Of a stretch of 64,000 bases of DNA, positions 35,514 through 44,373 are shown one piece after another. Origin of the DNA: Aquamicrobium defluvii (GTDB lineage Bacteria > Pseudomonadota > Alphaproteobacteria > Rhizobiales > Rhizobiaceae); contig NZ_SNZF01000012.1 of the NCBI RefSeq assembly GCF_004363725.1, positions 1 to 64,000 of the forward strand, given 5' to 3'. The notes under the pieces are model-generated. The model ran no database searches. It was not told the DNA's origin and saw nothing but the letters and a program-made list of their open reading frames with translations. Position numbers and translations under genes: made by a program. Every line of letters starts with the position of its first letter. Positions within the stretch are counted from its first letter, which is position 1.

Positions 35514-36680
35514 TCAGGTGAGCCTGCCTCGAGCGTCAACCGGAGCGACTTGCGGCTCGGCACCCTCGGACGTCAGCACGAAACTGTCGAACTGCGCCAT
35601 GACCGCACAACTGTGGTTGGGATAGATGCGCATCAGGCTTCCGATCGGCGGGCACTCCTTGGACCAGGCAACGAAACCGTGCTCCTCGGACAGGCGCTCT
35701 ACCCGGTATAGTTCGCGTGACGCCGCCACGTGCGAAGACACCGCCAGGCCAAAACCGCCGCCGCCGGTACCATGCGGTCCAAAATCCGAACTCAATGTCT
35801 TGGATCCCGCATCGATAATGACGTGTCTTTCGTTCGTCGCGACGACCCGCGCCACCACCGTCAGGGCGAGGTCCTCGGGCCCGCACAGTCCCAGCCTGAC
35901 CGCCGTCATATCGAGGAATGCGTAGTTTCCGGGCCGGATTTCGTCCGAGCCGGGCGCAATGGGCGCGCCGAGCACCGTCGGCGTGCTGCCGGTGCTGATG
36001 AACACGGCGGGCAGCCCCGCCAGGATCAGCTTGTCCCGCAATGCAGTAAGGAGTTCGGCTTCTTCAAGCGCGATCCGGCGCAATTCGTCGCTGCCGGTCG
36101 AACTGTAGGCCTGTCCGGCATGCGACAGCAGGCCAGTGAACCTGAGGCCACGACGCGAGGCAATATCCGCAGCAAGGTCAAGCGCCAGCGGATCGTCCGG
36201 GCGCACACCCACCCGATGAAGGCCAACGTCGATCTTCAGCGAGCAGTCGAGACGCACGCCAAAACGTGTTCCGACGGCGTCCAATGCATCGACGCCTTCC
36301 CGGCTGCTGGCGATGTAGCCGACGCGCGCCTTTCTCGCGGCTGCCAGCGCGATGAGGTCTTCTACGCTGGCCGGATCGATCACGGGATAGGCCAGCGTGA
36401 TGTCCGTGAATCCCGCGTCGACGAACACCATGGCCTCACTGGGCTTTGAGGCTGTCAGTCCTACCGCGCCAAGCTGCATCTGACGTCGCCCGACGAGCAA
36501 CGACTTGTGCGTTTTCAGATGCGGCCGCAAAAGCACATTGGCTTCCCGAGCCTTGTCCTGAACCCGGACCAGGTTTCGCTGGAGGATCAGATCGTCCACC
36601 TCGATATATGGCGTGCGCATCGCGGCAAGCGGAAACCTGCGCTGATACAATTCGGCTTCTTGTCGTTTGTCGTCAGACAT
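35514..36680 (-). CDS. D-threonine aldolase / D-serine dehydratase-like PLP enzyme
   Basis: About 388 residues, fold-type III (alanine-racemase-like barrel). The PLP Lys is expected in LLRPHLKTHKSLLVGRRQ; GLLSHAGQAYSS and GSTPTVLG are barrel and phosphate-binding motifs. The C-terminal beta domain has the metal-site segment IYPNHSCAVMAQF, where His and Cys bind the divalent ion. ATG 36680 is chosen from the N-terminus MSDDKRQEAEL. It follows the TRAP permease genes, so the transporter may import its beta-hydroxy or D-amino-acid substrate. Confidence 0.85.
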   Translation of the reverse strand: MSDDKRQEAELYQRRFPLAAMRTPYIEVDDLILQRNLVRVQDKAREANVLLRPHLKTHKSLLVGRRQMQLGAVGLTASKPSEAMVFVDAGFTDITLAYPVIDPASVEDLIALAAARKARVGYIASSREGVDALDAVGTRFGVRLDCSLKIDVGLHRVGVRPDDPLALDLAADIASRRGLRFTGLLSHAGQAYSSTGSDELRRIALEEAELLTALRDKLILAGLPAVFISTGSTPTVLGAPIAPGSDEIRPGNYAFLDMTAVRLGLCGPEDLALTVVARVVATNERHVIIDAGSKTLSSDFGPHGTGGGGFGLAVSSHVAASRELYRVERLSEEHGFVAWSKECPPIGSLMRIYPNHSCAVMAQFDSFVLTSEGAEPQVAPVDARGRLT

Positions 36681-36829
36681 GTGCTTCTCCGCATTGCTCT
36701 TTCCTGCCCCATCCGGAAGCAGGTCACCGGTCCCTCCCGTTCGGACCCTTGACCTGATGGACGGAGCAGACATCGACACGCCTGCCACAGATGCAGGTCA
36801 GGCGTGCGAAACCCATGGATTCAGTTGAG

Positions 36830-38125
36830 TTATTTCCCAAGGAAAAAGTTTGGCAGCGCCAGCGCGATTTCCGGAATGTATGTCGTCAATATTAATGTCG
36901 GGATCCATGCGAACAGGATCATGATGAATGTCGGCTTCAGCATCGATGCTACCGCCGTGTTTCCTACGCGCGCGCCAAGATAGAGAAGCGGCGCAGTCGG
37001 TGGGGTTATGTTGCCCATGCCCAGATTGACCCCGATGATTGCAGCAAAGTGGATGGGGTCGATGCCGACTTTCTGCACGATGGGCAGCAGCAACGGCGCG
37101 GAGAGGAGAACGCCCGACACGTCATCCATCAGCATTCCGATCGCTATCAGAACCAGGTTCACCATCAGCAATATGACGATCGGATTGTCCGAAATCGACG
37201 ATATGAAGCCGTACGCGATTTCCGGGACGTTCTCGAATATCAGCAGCCTGCTGACGATCATGACCATGAAGAACATGACCATGACGGCACCCGTCGTAAC
37301 AGCGGTTTCGACCAGCGCCTCCATGAAGGTGTCGCGGTTGAGCCCCTTGTAGATGAAAAAGCCCACCGGGATGGCGTAGAGAACCGCGATGCCCGCTGCT
37401 TCCGTCGGCGTCATGATGCCACCGTAGATGCCGCCAAGGATAACGACCGGCATAAGCAGCGCGGGCGTCGCCCGCACCGTCCGCTTCCGCATCTCGGCCG
37501 GCCATTCCTCTCTCGATATTGGGTCGCCTTCGCGCAGCTTCTGCCGCGACATCATCACGAAATTCACGACGCAGAGCAGAACGACGAGGATGAGGCCCGG
37601 CACGACGGTCGCGAGGAAACACTTCAACACCGACTGCCGGGTGATCCACGCATAGATGATCTGGATGGAACTTGGCGGGATCAGGAGCCCCAGCGGCGCT
37701 GCGTTCGCCACCAGTGCGGCCGAAAATCCGGGCGGATAGTTGGCCGCCCGCAATCTGGGCAGCATGACCGAGCCGATGCATGTAAGCGTAGCCGCCGCAC
37801 TGCCCGAGATCGCGCCAAACGTCATGCTGGCGAGAACCACTACAGCAGATAGCCCGCCCTTCAGCCGCCCGACGAAGAGCTCCGCCAGATCGATCATCGG
37901 ACCCGCGATCTTGCCATGGTTCATGATACCGCCGGCCATGATGAACAGCGGAATGGCAAGAAGGACGATGGTGTTCATCCCCCAATGGCCCGAGGCCAGG
38001 TACAATGAGGGGTCCGTGTCGCCAACGAACGCGATGTACAAAATGGCCAGGCCGAAGGCGAACGGCACCGCGATGCCGATGGCAAGCGTGACACACAGGA
38101 TGACGAAAACCGCCAGAATGGTCAT
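36830..38125 (-). CDS. dctM: TRAP transporter large membrane subunit (DctM)
   Basis: A 431-residue, twelve-helix protein with family stretches GSVMLPRLRAANYPPGFSAA and IGVNLGMGNITPPTAPLLYL. It is the energy-coupling channel of a sodium-driven TRAP system. Its start overlaps the dctQ stop by 4 bp. The substrate is not readable from this subunit; the adjacent PLP enzyme hints at an amino acid. Confidence 0.93.
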   Translation of the reverse strand: MTILAVFVILCVTLAIGIAVPFAFGLAILYIAFVGDTDPSLYLASGHWGMNTIVLLAIPLFIMAGGIMNHGKIAGPMIDLAELFVGRLKGGLSAVVVLASMTFGAISGSAAATLTCIGSVMLPRLRAANYPPGFSAALVANAAPLGLLIPPSSIQIIYAWITRQSVLKCFLATVVPGLILVVLLCVVNFVMMSRQKLREGDPISREEWPAEMRKRTVRATPALLMPVVILGGIYGGIMTPTEAAGIAVLYAIPVGFFIYKGLNRDTFMEALVETAVTTGAVMVMFFMVMIVSRLLIFENVPEIAYGFISSISDNPIVILLMVNLVLIAIGMLMDDVSGVLLSAPLLLPIVQKVGIDPIHFAAIIGVNLGMGNITPPTAPLLYLGARVGNTAVASMLKPTFIMILFAWIPTLILTTYIPEIALALPNFFLGK

Positions 38126-38646
38126 GACGATCCCCTCTCACTCTTCAATTGCGCCACCTGACCCGATCTGAAGATCAGGTAGTGGCGATACGCATGCGCG
38201 AATGAATGCAGCGCCATCAACGAGAAACCGACAAAGATGAAAAAGCGCGGCGCAGCCAAAGGGATGCTGTACACGGACGTTCTTGCCATGCTCGGATATT
38301 TCGCAAATTCAGCGATGAACATCTTCAAGCCCAGATAGGCGAATATCCCGGCAATCAGACCTTCCACACAGAAGATGAAAATCTGATAGGCTTTTCGGGC
38401 ACGAGGGTTTTTCAGGCCTTCGACAACGAGGTCCGCCTTGATGTGCATATCATCGTGCGATGCACGCGCCGCGCCGATGAAGTAGAGAACGAACGCAACG
38501 GGAAGAACGATCTCTTCATATGCGAACAGATCGCCTCCCAAGACATAGCGCACGAAGACGACCATCGAAAACGCGGCCGCAACAATCAGGCTACAGAGCG
38601 CTATGATCCACCCTTCGAGCCTGGCTATCCGCTCAATCCAATTCAT
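38122..38646 (-). CDS. dctQ: TRAP transporter small membrane subunit (DctQ)
   Basis: A 174-residue, four-helix membrane protein starting MNWIERIARLEGWIIALCSL, with the DctQ hallmark SHDDMHIKADLVVEGL. It pairs with DctM and is coupled to it by a 4-bp overlap. A strong hairpin separates it from dctP. Confidence 0.92.
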   Translation of the reverse strand: MNWIERIARLEGWIIALCSLIVAAAFSMVVFVRYVLGGDLFAYEEIVLPVAFVLYFIGAARASHDDMHIKADLVVEGLKNPRARKAYQIFIFCVEGLIAGIFAYLGLKMFIAEFAKYPSMARTSVYSIPLAAPRFFIFVGFSLMALHSFAHAYRHYLIFRSGQVAQLKSERGSS

Positions 38647-38771
38647 GCGCCGCCTCCCAACGCCATTGTGCCGACCAGAACCTGTGCCGGATGCTTTCGG
38701 TCCAGGCGAACCCCGTCGGTCGGCGCCTCACCGAGGCACGAAACAGAGCAGGCCGACCTGCGGATTCACCC

Positions 38772-38808
38772 GGCGGGCCGGCGCTCGCAAATCGAGCGCC
38801 AGCCCGCC
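38772..38808 (-). terminator. Hairpin between dctP and dctQM
   Basis: Arms of 16 bp (GGCGGGCCGGCGCTCG and its near-perfect complement, one mismatch) around a 5-base loop, 18 bp after the dctP stop. No long T-run follows on the minus strand, so it is more likely a transcript stabiliser or attenuator that raises dctP expression over dctQM than a full terminator. Confidence 0.6.
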
Positions 38809-38825
38809 GAGGATCGACCCGCGTG

Positions 38826-39818
38826 CTACTTGGTGTCCTGCTTCAGCTGCTCCAGCAGTTCCTTGCCGAACTTGCCTTCAAGCTTGGGCCAGACCTCGGC
38901 CTTGATGTGATCGGCGATGGCATTGAGTTCATCGTCGCTGAGGGCGATCACCTCGATCCCATGCTCCGCCAGCTTACCCATATATTCCTTGTCCACCTTC
39001 TCGCTAAGCTCGAAGGACTTCTGGGACGCTTTGGCGAAGGCATCACTCATCACCGTCTGCTGCTCAGCCGACAGCGAATCCCACTTCGCCTGGCCGATAT
39101 AGAATGCGGTGTTCTCGACAAAGGTGTTGTAGGGAACGAAGTACTTGATGGCATCGCCCAGAACCGTAAGGTTCGTCTCGGCGGTTCCGCCAATCGCACC
39201 GTCGACGATGCCCTGCTGCAATGCAGGCACGACGTCGGACCAATTGACCGTCGTCGAGTTGAAGCCCATCGCATCGGTGGTGAGTTTCGCGACCTCAGCG
39301 CTGAAAATGCGGATGTTTACGTTCTTCGGCCCCGTAGTCGTCGCGTTGTCAGGCTTCTTGGTGACACCGACGCCGATGAAACCCTCGGCAAACACTCCGA
39401 GCAGCTTGATGCCCTGCGCCGCCAGATGCTCGTCGTAGACGCGATAGAAATTGGAGCCGGGCGAGTAGACTTTCCGCATCTGCTCGTAAGTGCCGACAAG
39501 ATACGGTATCGAATTGATCTCGAGTATCGGGTCATTGTGGCTGTAGATGAAGGTGTGCCCCATGTCGATCACGCCCTGCGCGACATCACCGAAGACCTGC
39601 TCACCGCTACCAAGCTGCCCCGCCGGGAACAGCTTTATGTTGAGGTCGACATTGGCGTCTGCGATCTCCTTGATCGTTTCCTCCAGGACCTTGGTCGCGA
39701 TGTTGTCCATCGGATGCTGACCGGCGATCTTGAGGTCTACGGCATTCGCGATGCCGCCAGACGCAAATCCGAAAGCCACCGCGAGCACGGCAACCGACCC
39801 ATATGCCCGTATGTTCAT
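38826..39818 (-). CDS. dctP: TRAP transporter periplasmic substrate-binding protein (DctP)
   Basis: A 330-residue exported protein with a signal peptide ending GGIANAVDLK, then the DctP fold: IKLFPAGQLGSGEQVFGDVA and RIFSAEVAKLTTDAMGFN, the latter covering the usual carboxylate-binding Arg region. It is first of dctP-dctQ-dctM-PLP enzyme, divergent from an XRE/cupin regulator. The ligand is unknown. Confidence 0.93.
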   Translation of the reverse strand: MNIRAYGSVAVLAVAFGFASGGIANAVDLKIAGQHPMDNIATKVLEETIKEIADANVDLNIKLFPAGQLGSGEQVFGDVAQGVIDMGHTFIYSHNDPILEINSIPYLVGTYEQMRKVYSPGSNFYRVYDEHLAAQGIKLLGVFAEGFIGVGVTKKPDNATTTGPKNVNIRIFSAEVAKLTTDAMGFNSTTVNWSDVVPALQQGIVDGAIGGTAETNLTVLGDAIKYFVPYNTFVENTAFYIGQAKWDSLSAEQQTVMSDAFAKASQKSFELSEKVDKEYMGKLAEHGIEVIALSDDELNAIADHIKAEVWPKLEGKFGKELLEQLKQDTK

Positions 39819-39900
39819 TGTTTTCCTCCCTCCACTCTTTTGAGTTCATGCCAATGGCACGCTCATCGATTACGCTACCGCTGTTTTTCTTGATGTCAAA

Positions 39901-39922
39901 CAATTTTAGAGTTAGAAAATTG
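39901..39922. promoter_or_regulatory. Inverted repeat in the dctP / XRE-cupin divergent promoter
   Basis: Perfect 7-bp arms CAATTTT and AAAATTG with an 8-bp spacer, between the divergent starts at 39818 and 39957. A plausible operator for the adjacent XRE/cupin regulator. Confidence 0.45.
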
Positions 39923-39956
39923 CAACAAGGGATTGGACCTCGCTTTGCGGAAGACC

Positions 39957-40607
39957 ATGGCAGGAACTGACAAATCGAAAAAAGCATCACTCCGGCTGGC
40001 CCAGCGCTCAGTGGGAGAGATCCTGTCCGGCATACGCCGCGAGAACAGATGGACACTCGCACAGGTGAGCGAGCGCACCGGCGTCTCGATCTCCACGCTA
40101 TCGAAGATCGAGAACAATATCAGTGCCCCGACCTATGGCGTCCTGACCCGCCTGGCTGCGGGCCTGGGCGTCGATTTTGTCGAATTCCTCGACATGCAGG
40201 CGCCGGTGTTCGCGCCAGGCATGCGTGCGGTGACGCGCGCAGGCGCAGGTTCCGCCTACGAGACGCCCATCGGCCGGTATCTGGCTATGGCGAGCGAACT
40301 GGCCGCCAAGACCATGCAGCCGATGGTCGTCACCGTTCCATTGAAGCGAAAGCGCGCTCCGCAATTCAGAAGTTCGCACAGTGGCGAGGAATTCCTGTTC
40401 GTGATCGAGGGTACGGTCGAGTTCTACCTCGAGCCCTACGCGCCGCTGCTGCTGAACCCCGGCGACAGTGTCTATTTCGATGGCTCATCCAAGCATGGAT
40501 TTGCCTCCTGCGGCGAGAGCGAAGCACGGATCCTGTGTGTTTGCCTGATGGGCAAGTCCGACATGGACGGTCGCGTGCTGGTCCATGACGAGGAAGCCGG
40601 AGACTGA
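39957..40607 (+). CDS. XRE-family regulator with C-terminal cupin
   Basis: About 216 residues: helix-turn-helix at residues ~20-75 (WTLAQVSERTGVSISTLSKI) and a cupin sensor domain with SHSGEEFLFVIEGTVEFYLE. Such two-domain regulators control uptake and catabolism of amino acids and related metabolites, with ligand bound in the cupin. ATG 39957 follows GCGGAAG; a TTG at 39933 is the alternative. Divergent from dctP, so it most likely regulates the TRAP operon. Confidence 0.88.
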   Translation: MAGTDKSKKASLRLAQRSVGEILSGIRRENRWTLAQVSERTGVSISTLSKIENNISAPTYGVLTRLAAGLGVDFVEFLDMQAPVFAPGMRAVTRAGAGSAYETPIGRYLAMASELAAKTMQPMVVTVPLKRKRAPQFRSSHSGEEFLFVIEGTVEFYLEPYAPLLLNPGDSVYFDGSSKHGFASCGESEARILCVCLMGKSDMDGRVLVHDEEAGD

Positions 40608-40637
40608 CGCCGGATAGCAAGCCCATGGATGCTTAAA

Positions 40638-40735
40638 GCAATTCCAGGAAAAGTGCGCAGCGGTTTTCCGTCCGGAATTGCGTAAAACAAAGAGATAGGG
40701 CGCTTCCGCGATTCCAAGAAAAGCGGAAACGATCT
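40638..40735. repeat. RIME-like intergenic repeat
   Basis: Two neighbouring inverted repeats: GCAATTCC ... GGAATTGC with inner GGAAAA ... TTTTCC, then GCTTCCGC ... GCGGAAAC. This GGAAAAGTGCGCAGCGGTTT pattern is the common rhizobial intergenic mosaic repeat. It occupies the gap between the XRE regulator and the TauE-like gene; the remaining ~170 bp show nothing else. Confidence 0.65.
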
Positions 40736-40905
40736 AGGACAACCGATTGCCCACCGAGCGAGGAACGCCGCGCTGAAATTGCCCGTTGCGCCACGGCATT
40801 GCCTGGCAGGCTCGGCGGAGGCAGCAACCTTTCGCAGGTGACTATCGACCTCAAACCTGCTTGAAGTCGCGCTCACCTTTGGGCAGCTTCAACGGCGGGC
40901 GGGAC

Positions 40906-41757
40906 ATGCTGGATCTATTCACCTGGGAATTAGCAGGCGTGCTCATCGCGCTGCTTCTGGCCGGCGCACTCACCGGCATGCTCGCCGGCGTCTTCGGCGT
41001 CGGGGGCGGCGCGGTCGCGGTGCCGATCCTCTACGAGTTCTTCCGATTCCTCGACGTGCCCGAGGAAGTACGCATGCCGCTATGCGTCGGCACATCGCTT
41101 GCCGTCATCGTTCCCACGTCGATCCGCTCCTTCAATGCGCATCGGGCCAAAGGCGCGGTGGACATGTCGATCCTCAAAATCTGGGCAATCCCCGTCGTTG
41201 TGGGCGTCATCGCCGGCAGCTTCATCGCAAGGTTTGCGCCGGCCGAGCTTTTCAAGGCGGTGTTCGTCGTGGTGGCGGGCGTCTCTTCTGCGCGGCTTCT
41301 CTTCGGCAAGGACAGCTGGCGCCTTGGCATGGACATGCCGGGACGTGTCGTCATGTCCGTCTACGGCTGGATCATCGGCGTCCTGTCGGCGCTGATGGGC
41401 ATCGGCGGCGGCCAGCTTTCGAGCCTGTTCATGACCTTCTACAACCGGCCGATCCATCAGGCCGTCGCGACATCTTCCGGCCTCGGCATCCTGATCTCGA
41501 TCCCCGGCGTGATCGGCTATGTCTATGCCGGCTGGCCAAACGTCGCGAACTATCCGGATGTCGCCATCCTGCAACCGCCGCTGGCGCTAGGCTACGTCTC
41601 GCTGCTGGGCACGATCCTGCTCATCCCCACCAGCACCCTGGTCGCTCCGATCGGCGCGCACCTGGCGCACAAGATGTCGAAGCGCCGGCTCGAAATCATG
41701 TTCGGGCTGTTCCTCGCCTTCGTCTGCATCCGGTTCGCCGCCAGCCTGTTCGCATGA
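40906..41757 (+). CDS. TSUP-family exporter (TauE/SafE)
   Basis: A 283-residue membrane protein with seven to eight helices and the paired TSUP motifs GMLAGVFGVGGGAVAVPIL and LSALMGIGGGQLSSLF. The family exports sulfite, sulfoacetate or similar organosulfur anions. ATG 40906 is chosen; the longer frame from 40786 lacks signal or ribosome site. It lies alone between the TRAP regulator and the type VI remnant, so a sulfite role is possible given sorAB but not shown. Confidence 0.87.
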   Translation: MLDLFTWELAGVLIALLLAGALTGMLAGVFGVGGGAVAVPILYEFFRFLDVPEEVRMPLCVGTSLAVIVPTSIRSFNAHRAKGAVDMSILKIWAIPVVVGVIAGSFIARFAPAELFKAVFVVVAGVSSARLLFGKDSWRLGMDMPGRVVMSVYGWIIGVLSALMGIGGGQLSSLFMTFYNRPIHQAVATSSGLGILISIPGVIGYVYAGWPNVANYPDVAILQPPLALGYVSLLGTILLIPTSTLVAPIGAHLAHKMSKRRLEIMFGLFLAFVCIRFAASLFA

Positions 41758-41772
41758 GCGGCCGCACTCACA

Positions 41773-42246
41773 TCAGGTGAGGATGCGCATGCCTCCGGTG
41801 GCGGGGTCGACGACGGTATCGTAGACGACGGCCTCGCTGGTCGTGTCGGCCTGAAGCACGGCACGCATGCGAAAGCGCAAGGTCCGATCCAACGTGCTGT
41901 CCCCGGAGACAAGCTCGACGGAAAGCTCGCGGAAGCGGGGCTCGAAGCGGCGGATCACCGTTTCGAGCTTCTTGCGAAAGCCTTCCTGCTGGGCAGGCGT
42001 CGCAAGGTTCTGGTTCTGCAATTCCGGCAGGCCATAGGACAGAACCGAGGTCGAAAGCTCGTCGAACCCCGCCGGAAGATCGCCAACCGGGCGCGTGTTG
42101 AGCAGCATTTCCAGGTCGCGCCGCACGCTCTCGCGCAGTTCACGCATGGCGTTGTCGGCGTTGCGGTCGGTCTCGATGCTGTCGCCCTGCAACAGACGGT
42201 CGAACAGCGGCAGACGCGGTGGCGGAACGGATGGGGATCGCGCCAT
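41773..42246 (-). CDS. tssE: Type VI secretion baseplate protein TssE
   Basis: A 157-residue gp25-like protein: PPPRLPLFDRLLQGD near the start, then the core RRDLEMLLNTRPVGDLPAGF and VLSYGLPEL. TssE forms part of the baseplate that initiates sheath assembly. It starts 4 bp after the TssC-like stop, in normal T6SS gene order. The downstream genes (tssF, tssG and others) are absent, so the locus is truncated on this side too. Confidence 0.88.
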   Translation of the reverse strand: MARSPSVPPPRLPLFDRLLQGDSIETDRNADNAMRELRESVRRDLEMLLNTRPVGDLPAGFDELSTSVLSYGLPELQNQNLATPAQQEGFRKKLETVIRRFEPRFRELSVELVSGDSTLDRTLRFRMRAVLQADTTSEAVVYDTVVDPATGGMRILT

Positions 42247-42250
42247 GGGC

Positions 42251-43780
42251 CTAGCGTCCTCCGCCCGGTTCAAGATCCGTACGCAACTTCAGACCGGTGA
42301 CCATCTGGTCGAACTGGAAGTGCGGCTGGAGCTGGAACATGCAGCTCATCACGCCCGGCTTGCCGACCACCTCCCTGACCTCGACGCTGGCATTGCTGAG
42401 CGGATAGCGCGCCTTGATCTCCGGGCTCGCATCCGCGTTGCCTGTCGTATAGTCGCGCAGCCAGTCGCCCAGCATCGTCTCCATGGCGGTCGCGGTGGTG
42501 AAGCGGCCAACCCGGTCGCGGGCCATGACCTTGAGATAATGCGCGAAGCGGCTGACGCAGAGCACATATTGCAGCATCGACGACAGCCGCGCATTGGCGC
42601 GTTCGGCGGTATCGGCGCTGGTCGGCGCGGCGTAAAGCGACTGCGCGCCGAGCAGCATGAACGAGCGCGCGAAAGGGGCGGGGCTGAGCGGCAGGAAACC
42701 AAGCTCTTCCAGCGCCTTCTGCTTCTTGTCGGTGAGTTCGACCTCCAGCGGGCGGCGAAACGCAACCTGCTCGCCGGTGGAGAAGGCCGGCATGGGCATC
42801 ATCGGCTCATGCGCGTCGTCACCCATGCGCCCTCCCCTGATATTGCCGAACCAGCCCGTCTCACGGAACGTGCGGATCGTGAGTGCGCCAACGGCGTAGA
42901 CGGCATTGCCCCAAAGCCATGAGCCAAGTTCGGCAACGCCTTCGCGGTAGAGGAAGCCGTCTTCGCGCGCCGAATCGACGCCGTAAGGTTCGCGCATGAG
43001 GATGCGTGGCAACGCGATGCCGAGAAAGCGGCTGTCCTCCTGCTCGCGCAGGCGCTGCCAGCGCTGGTATTCGACGAGCCGGAAGCCCGCATCAAGCCGC
43101 TGGACATAGGAGAGGTCGGCAAAATTGCCCACACCGAAGAGTTCGGGCGCGGCACCGACGATGCACGGGGTGAACGCGGCGGCGCCAACCTGCGCAAGCC
43201 CGGCCAGCGCGCTGACATCGTCGGTGACCGACCCTGTACCGGCGGCAGGACGATGGCGCACCGCATAGTCGCACAGGACGAGACCGTAGGGCACGCCGCC
43301 GGGCATGCCGTATTCCTCGCTGTAGACTTTCGCGAACATGACGCTCTGGTCGAATTCGATCGCCCGGTCGAAGTCGCGGGCAAGTTCGGACCAGGTTGCG
43401 TTGAAAACCCGGATGCGGACCTTGTCGTCGCCGCGCACCGTGTCCAGCAGCATCTCGACCCCGCGCCAGGACGCTTCGAGGCTTTGTACGCCCTCGTGAT
43501 GCAGGATGGCATCGAGTTGATCGCCGATCAGCGTGTCGATCGCCGCGATGTCACGCAGGACCATCGCCGTGACGGTCCCGCCGTCAGAGCCGGTCTGTCC
43601 GACCCAGCGCTTCAGCGCGCGGAACGGGTCGTCTTCTTCAAGAAAGGATTGCAGCGATCCCGCAAAATCGGGATCGGAATCGAGAACGGCCTGCACGAGC
43701 GTGCTGCGCAGGCCGGAGATATGTTCGGGCGGCAGGTCGCGGCTTTCGGTGTCCGCGACCACCCTGTCGAGGTTGTCCAT
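42251..43780 (-). CDS. TssC-like sheath protein (second TssC/ImpD type)
   Basis: 509 residues of the VipB/ImpC family: SLEASWRGVEMLLDT, DQSVMFAKVYSEEYGMPGG, RFLGIALPRILMREPYG and a C-terminal LQPHFQFDQMVTGLKLRT. Many rhizobial T6SS loci carry two TssC-like genes in tandem (impC, impD); this is the second, following the tail of the first. The sequence looks intact. Translation from ATG 43780 is assumed, although the frame stays open about 70 bp further upstream. Confidence 0.85.
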   Translation of the reverse strand: MDNLDRVVADTESRDLPPEHISGLRSTLVQAVLDSDPDFAGSLQSFLEEDDPFRALKRWVGQTGSDGGTVTAMVLRDIAAIDTLIGDQLDAILHHEGVQSLEASWRGVEMLLDTVRGDDKVRIRVFNATWSELARDFDRAIEFDQSVMFAKVYSEEYGMPGGVPYGLVLCDYAVRHRPAAGTGSVTDDVSALAGLAQVGAAAFTPCIVGAAPELFGVGNFADLSYVQRLDAGFRLVEYQRWQRLREQEDSRFLGIALPRILMREPYGVDSAREDGFLYREGVAELGSWLWGNAVYAVGALTIRTFRETGWFGNIRGGRMGDDAHEPMMPMPAFSTGEQVAFRRPLEVELTDKKQKALEELGFLPLSPAPFARSFMLLGAQSLYAAPTSADTAERANARLSSMLQYVLCVSRFAHYLKVMARDRVGRFTTATAMETMLGDWLRDYTTGNADASPEIKARYPLSNASVEVREVVGKPGVMSCMFQLQPHFQFDQMVTGLKLRTDLEPGGGR

Positions 43781-43895
43781 CGCCCCGGCCGTCAGTTCGC
43801 CGCGCGTCGCTTCGGACGCGCACGCGACGATCTCTCGTGATCAAGCATCGGATACTTCAACAAAAAAGAATCCCTTTCTGGTCCGATGCCCTGCC

Positions 43896-44000
43896 TCAGC
43901 CCATCTGCGGGATGCGCGCAACCAGACGCATGGAAGCGGAAAGCTCTTCCATCTGCAACCACGGGCGAAGATATGCCACGGCATTGTAGGAGCCGGGCGG
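43896..44000 (-). pseudogene. tssC: TssC (first sheath gene), C-terminal remnant
   Basis: About 34 codons reading GSYNAVAYLRPWLQMEELSA then SMRLVARIPQMG and a stop, the conserved end of TssC/ImpC. The gene is cut at about 44000 where an IS6-type end begins. Everything upstream of tssC (tssA, tssB and others) is missing from the window. Confidence 0.75.
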
Positions 44001-44213
44001 GTTGTGTTGCAACGTTTTGAATACCGTTTTTGTGGCAAGGAGAGCTTCTGATCTTTCGGAGGATTGAATGTTCAAGGGCCGCCAGTTTGACCAGTCAGTC
44101 ATCCTGCTTTGCGTGCGCTGGTACCTGGCCTACAGTCTGAGCCTGCGGGACCTGGAAGAAATGATGGCCGAGCGAGGCATTGCCGTTGACCACACGACCA
44201 TTCACCGCTGGAC
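44001..44213 (+). mobile_element. IS6-family element, 5' part (terminus and start of transposase)
   Basis: The terminus resembles the GGTTNTGTTGCAA ends of IS6 elements (GGGTTGTGTTGCAACG). The transposase starts at ATG 44068 after CGGAGGATTGA and reads MFKGRQFDQSVILLCVRWYL then SLSLRDLEEMMAERG. It is interrupted after HTTIHRW by the transposon end at 44214; the catalytic part is not found on the other side of that element. Confidence 0.75.
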
Positions 44214-44373
44214 TGTCGATTTATGTTTGAAACTGGGACTCACGTAGTGAGTGATTTCAATGGCTTGTTTGAGATTGAAGTGTAACACCTTACGCTCCAA
44301 ATGAGACTCCATCAGGCATACGTTACACTCAAAATGAGATTGATCGACCGGTCGATCGACCGTAGTCTCGCGT

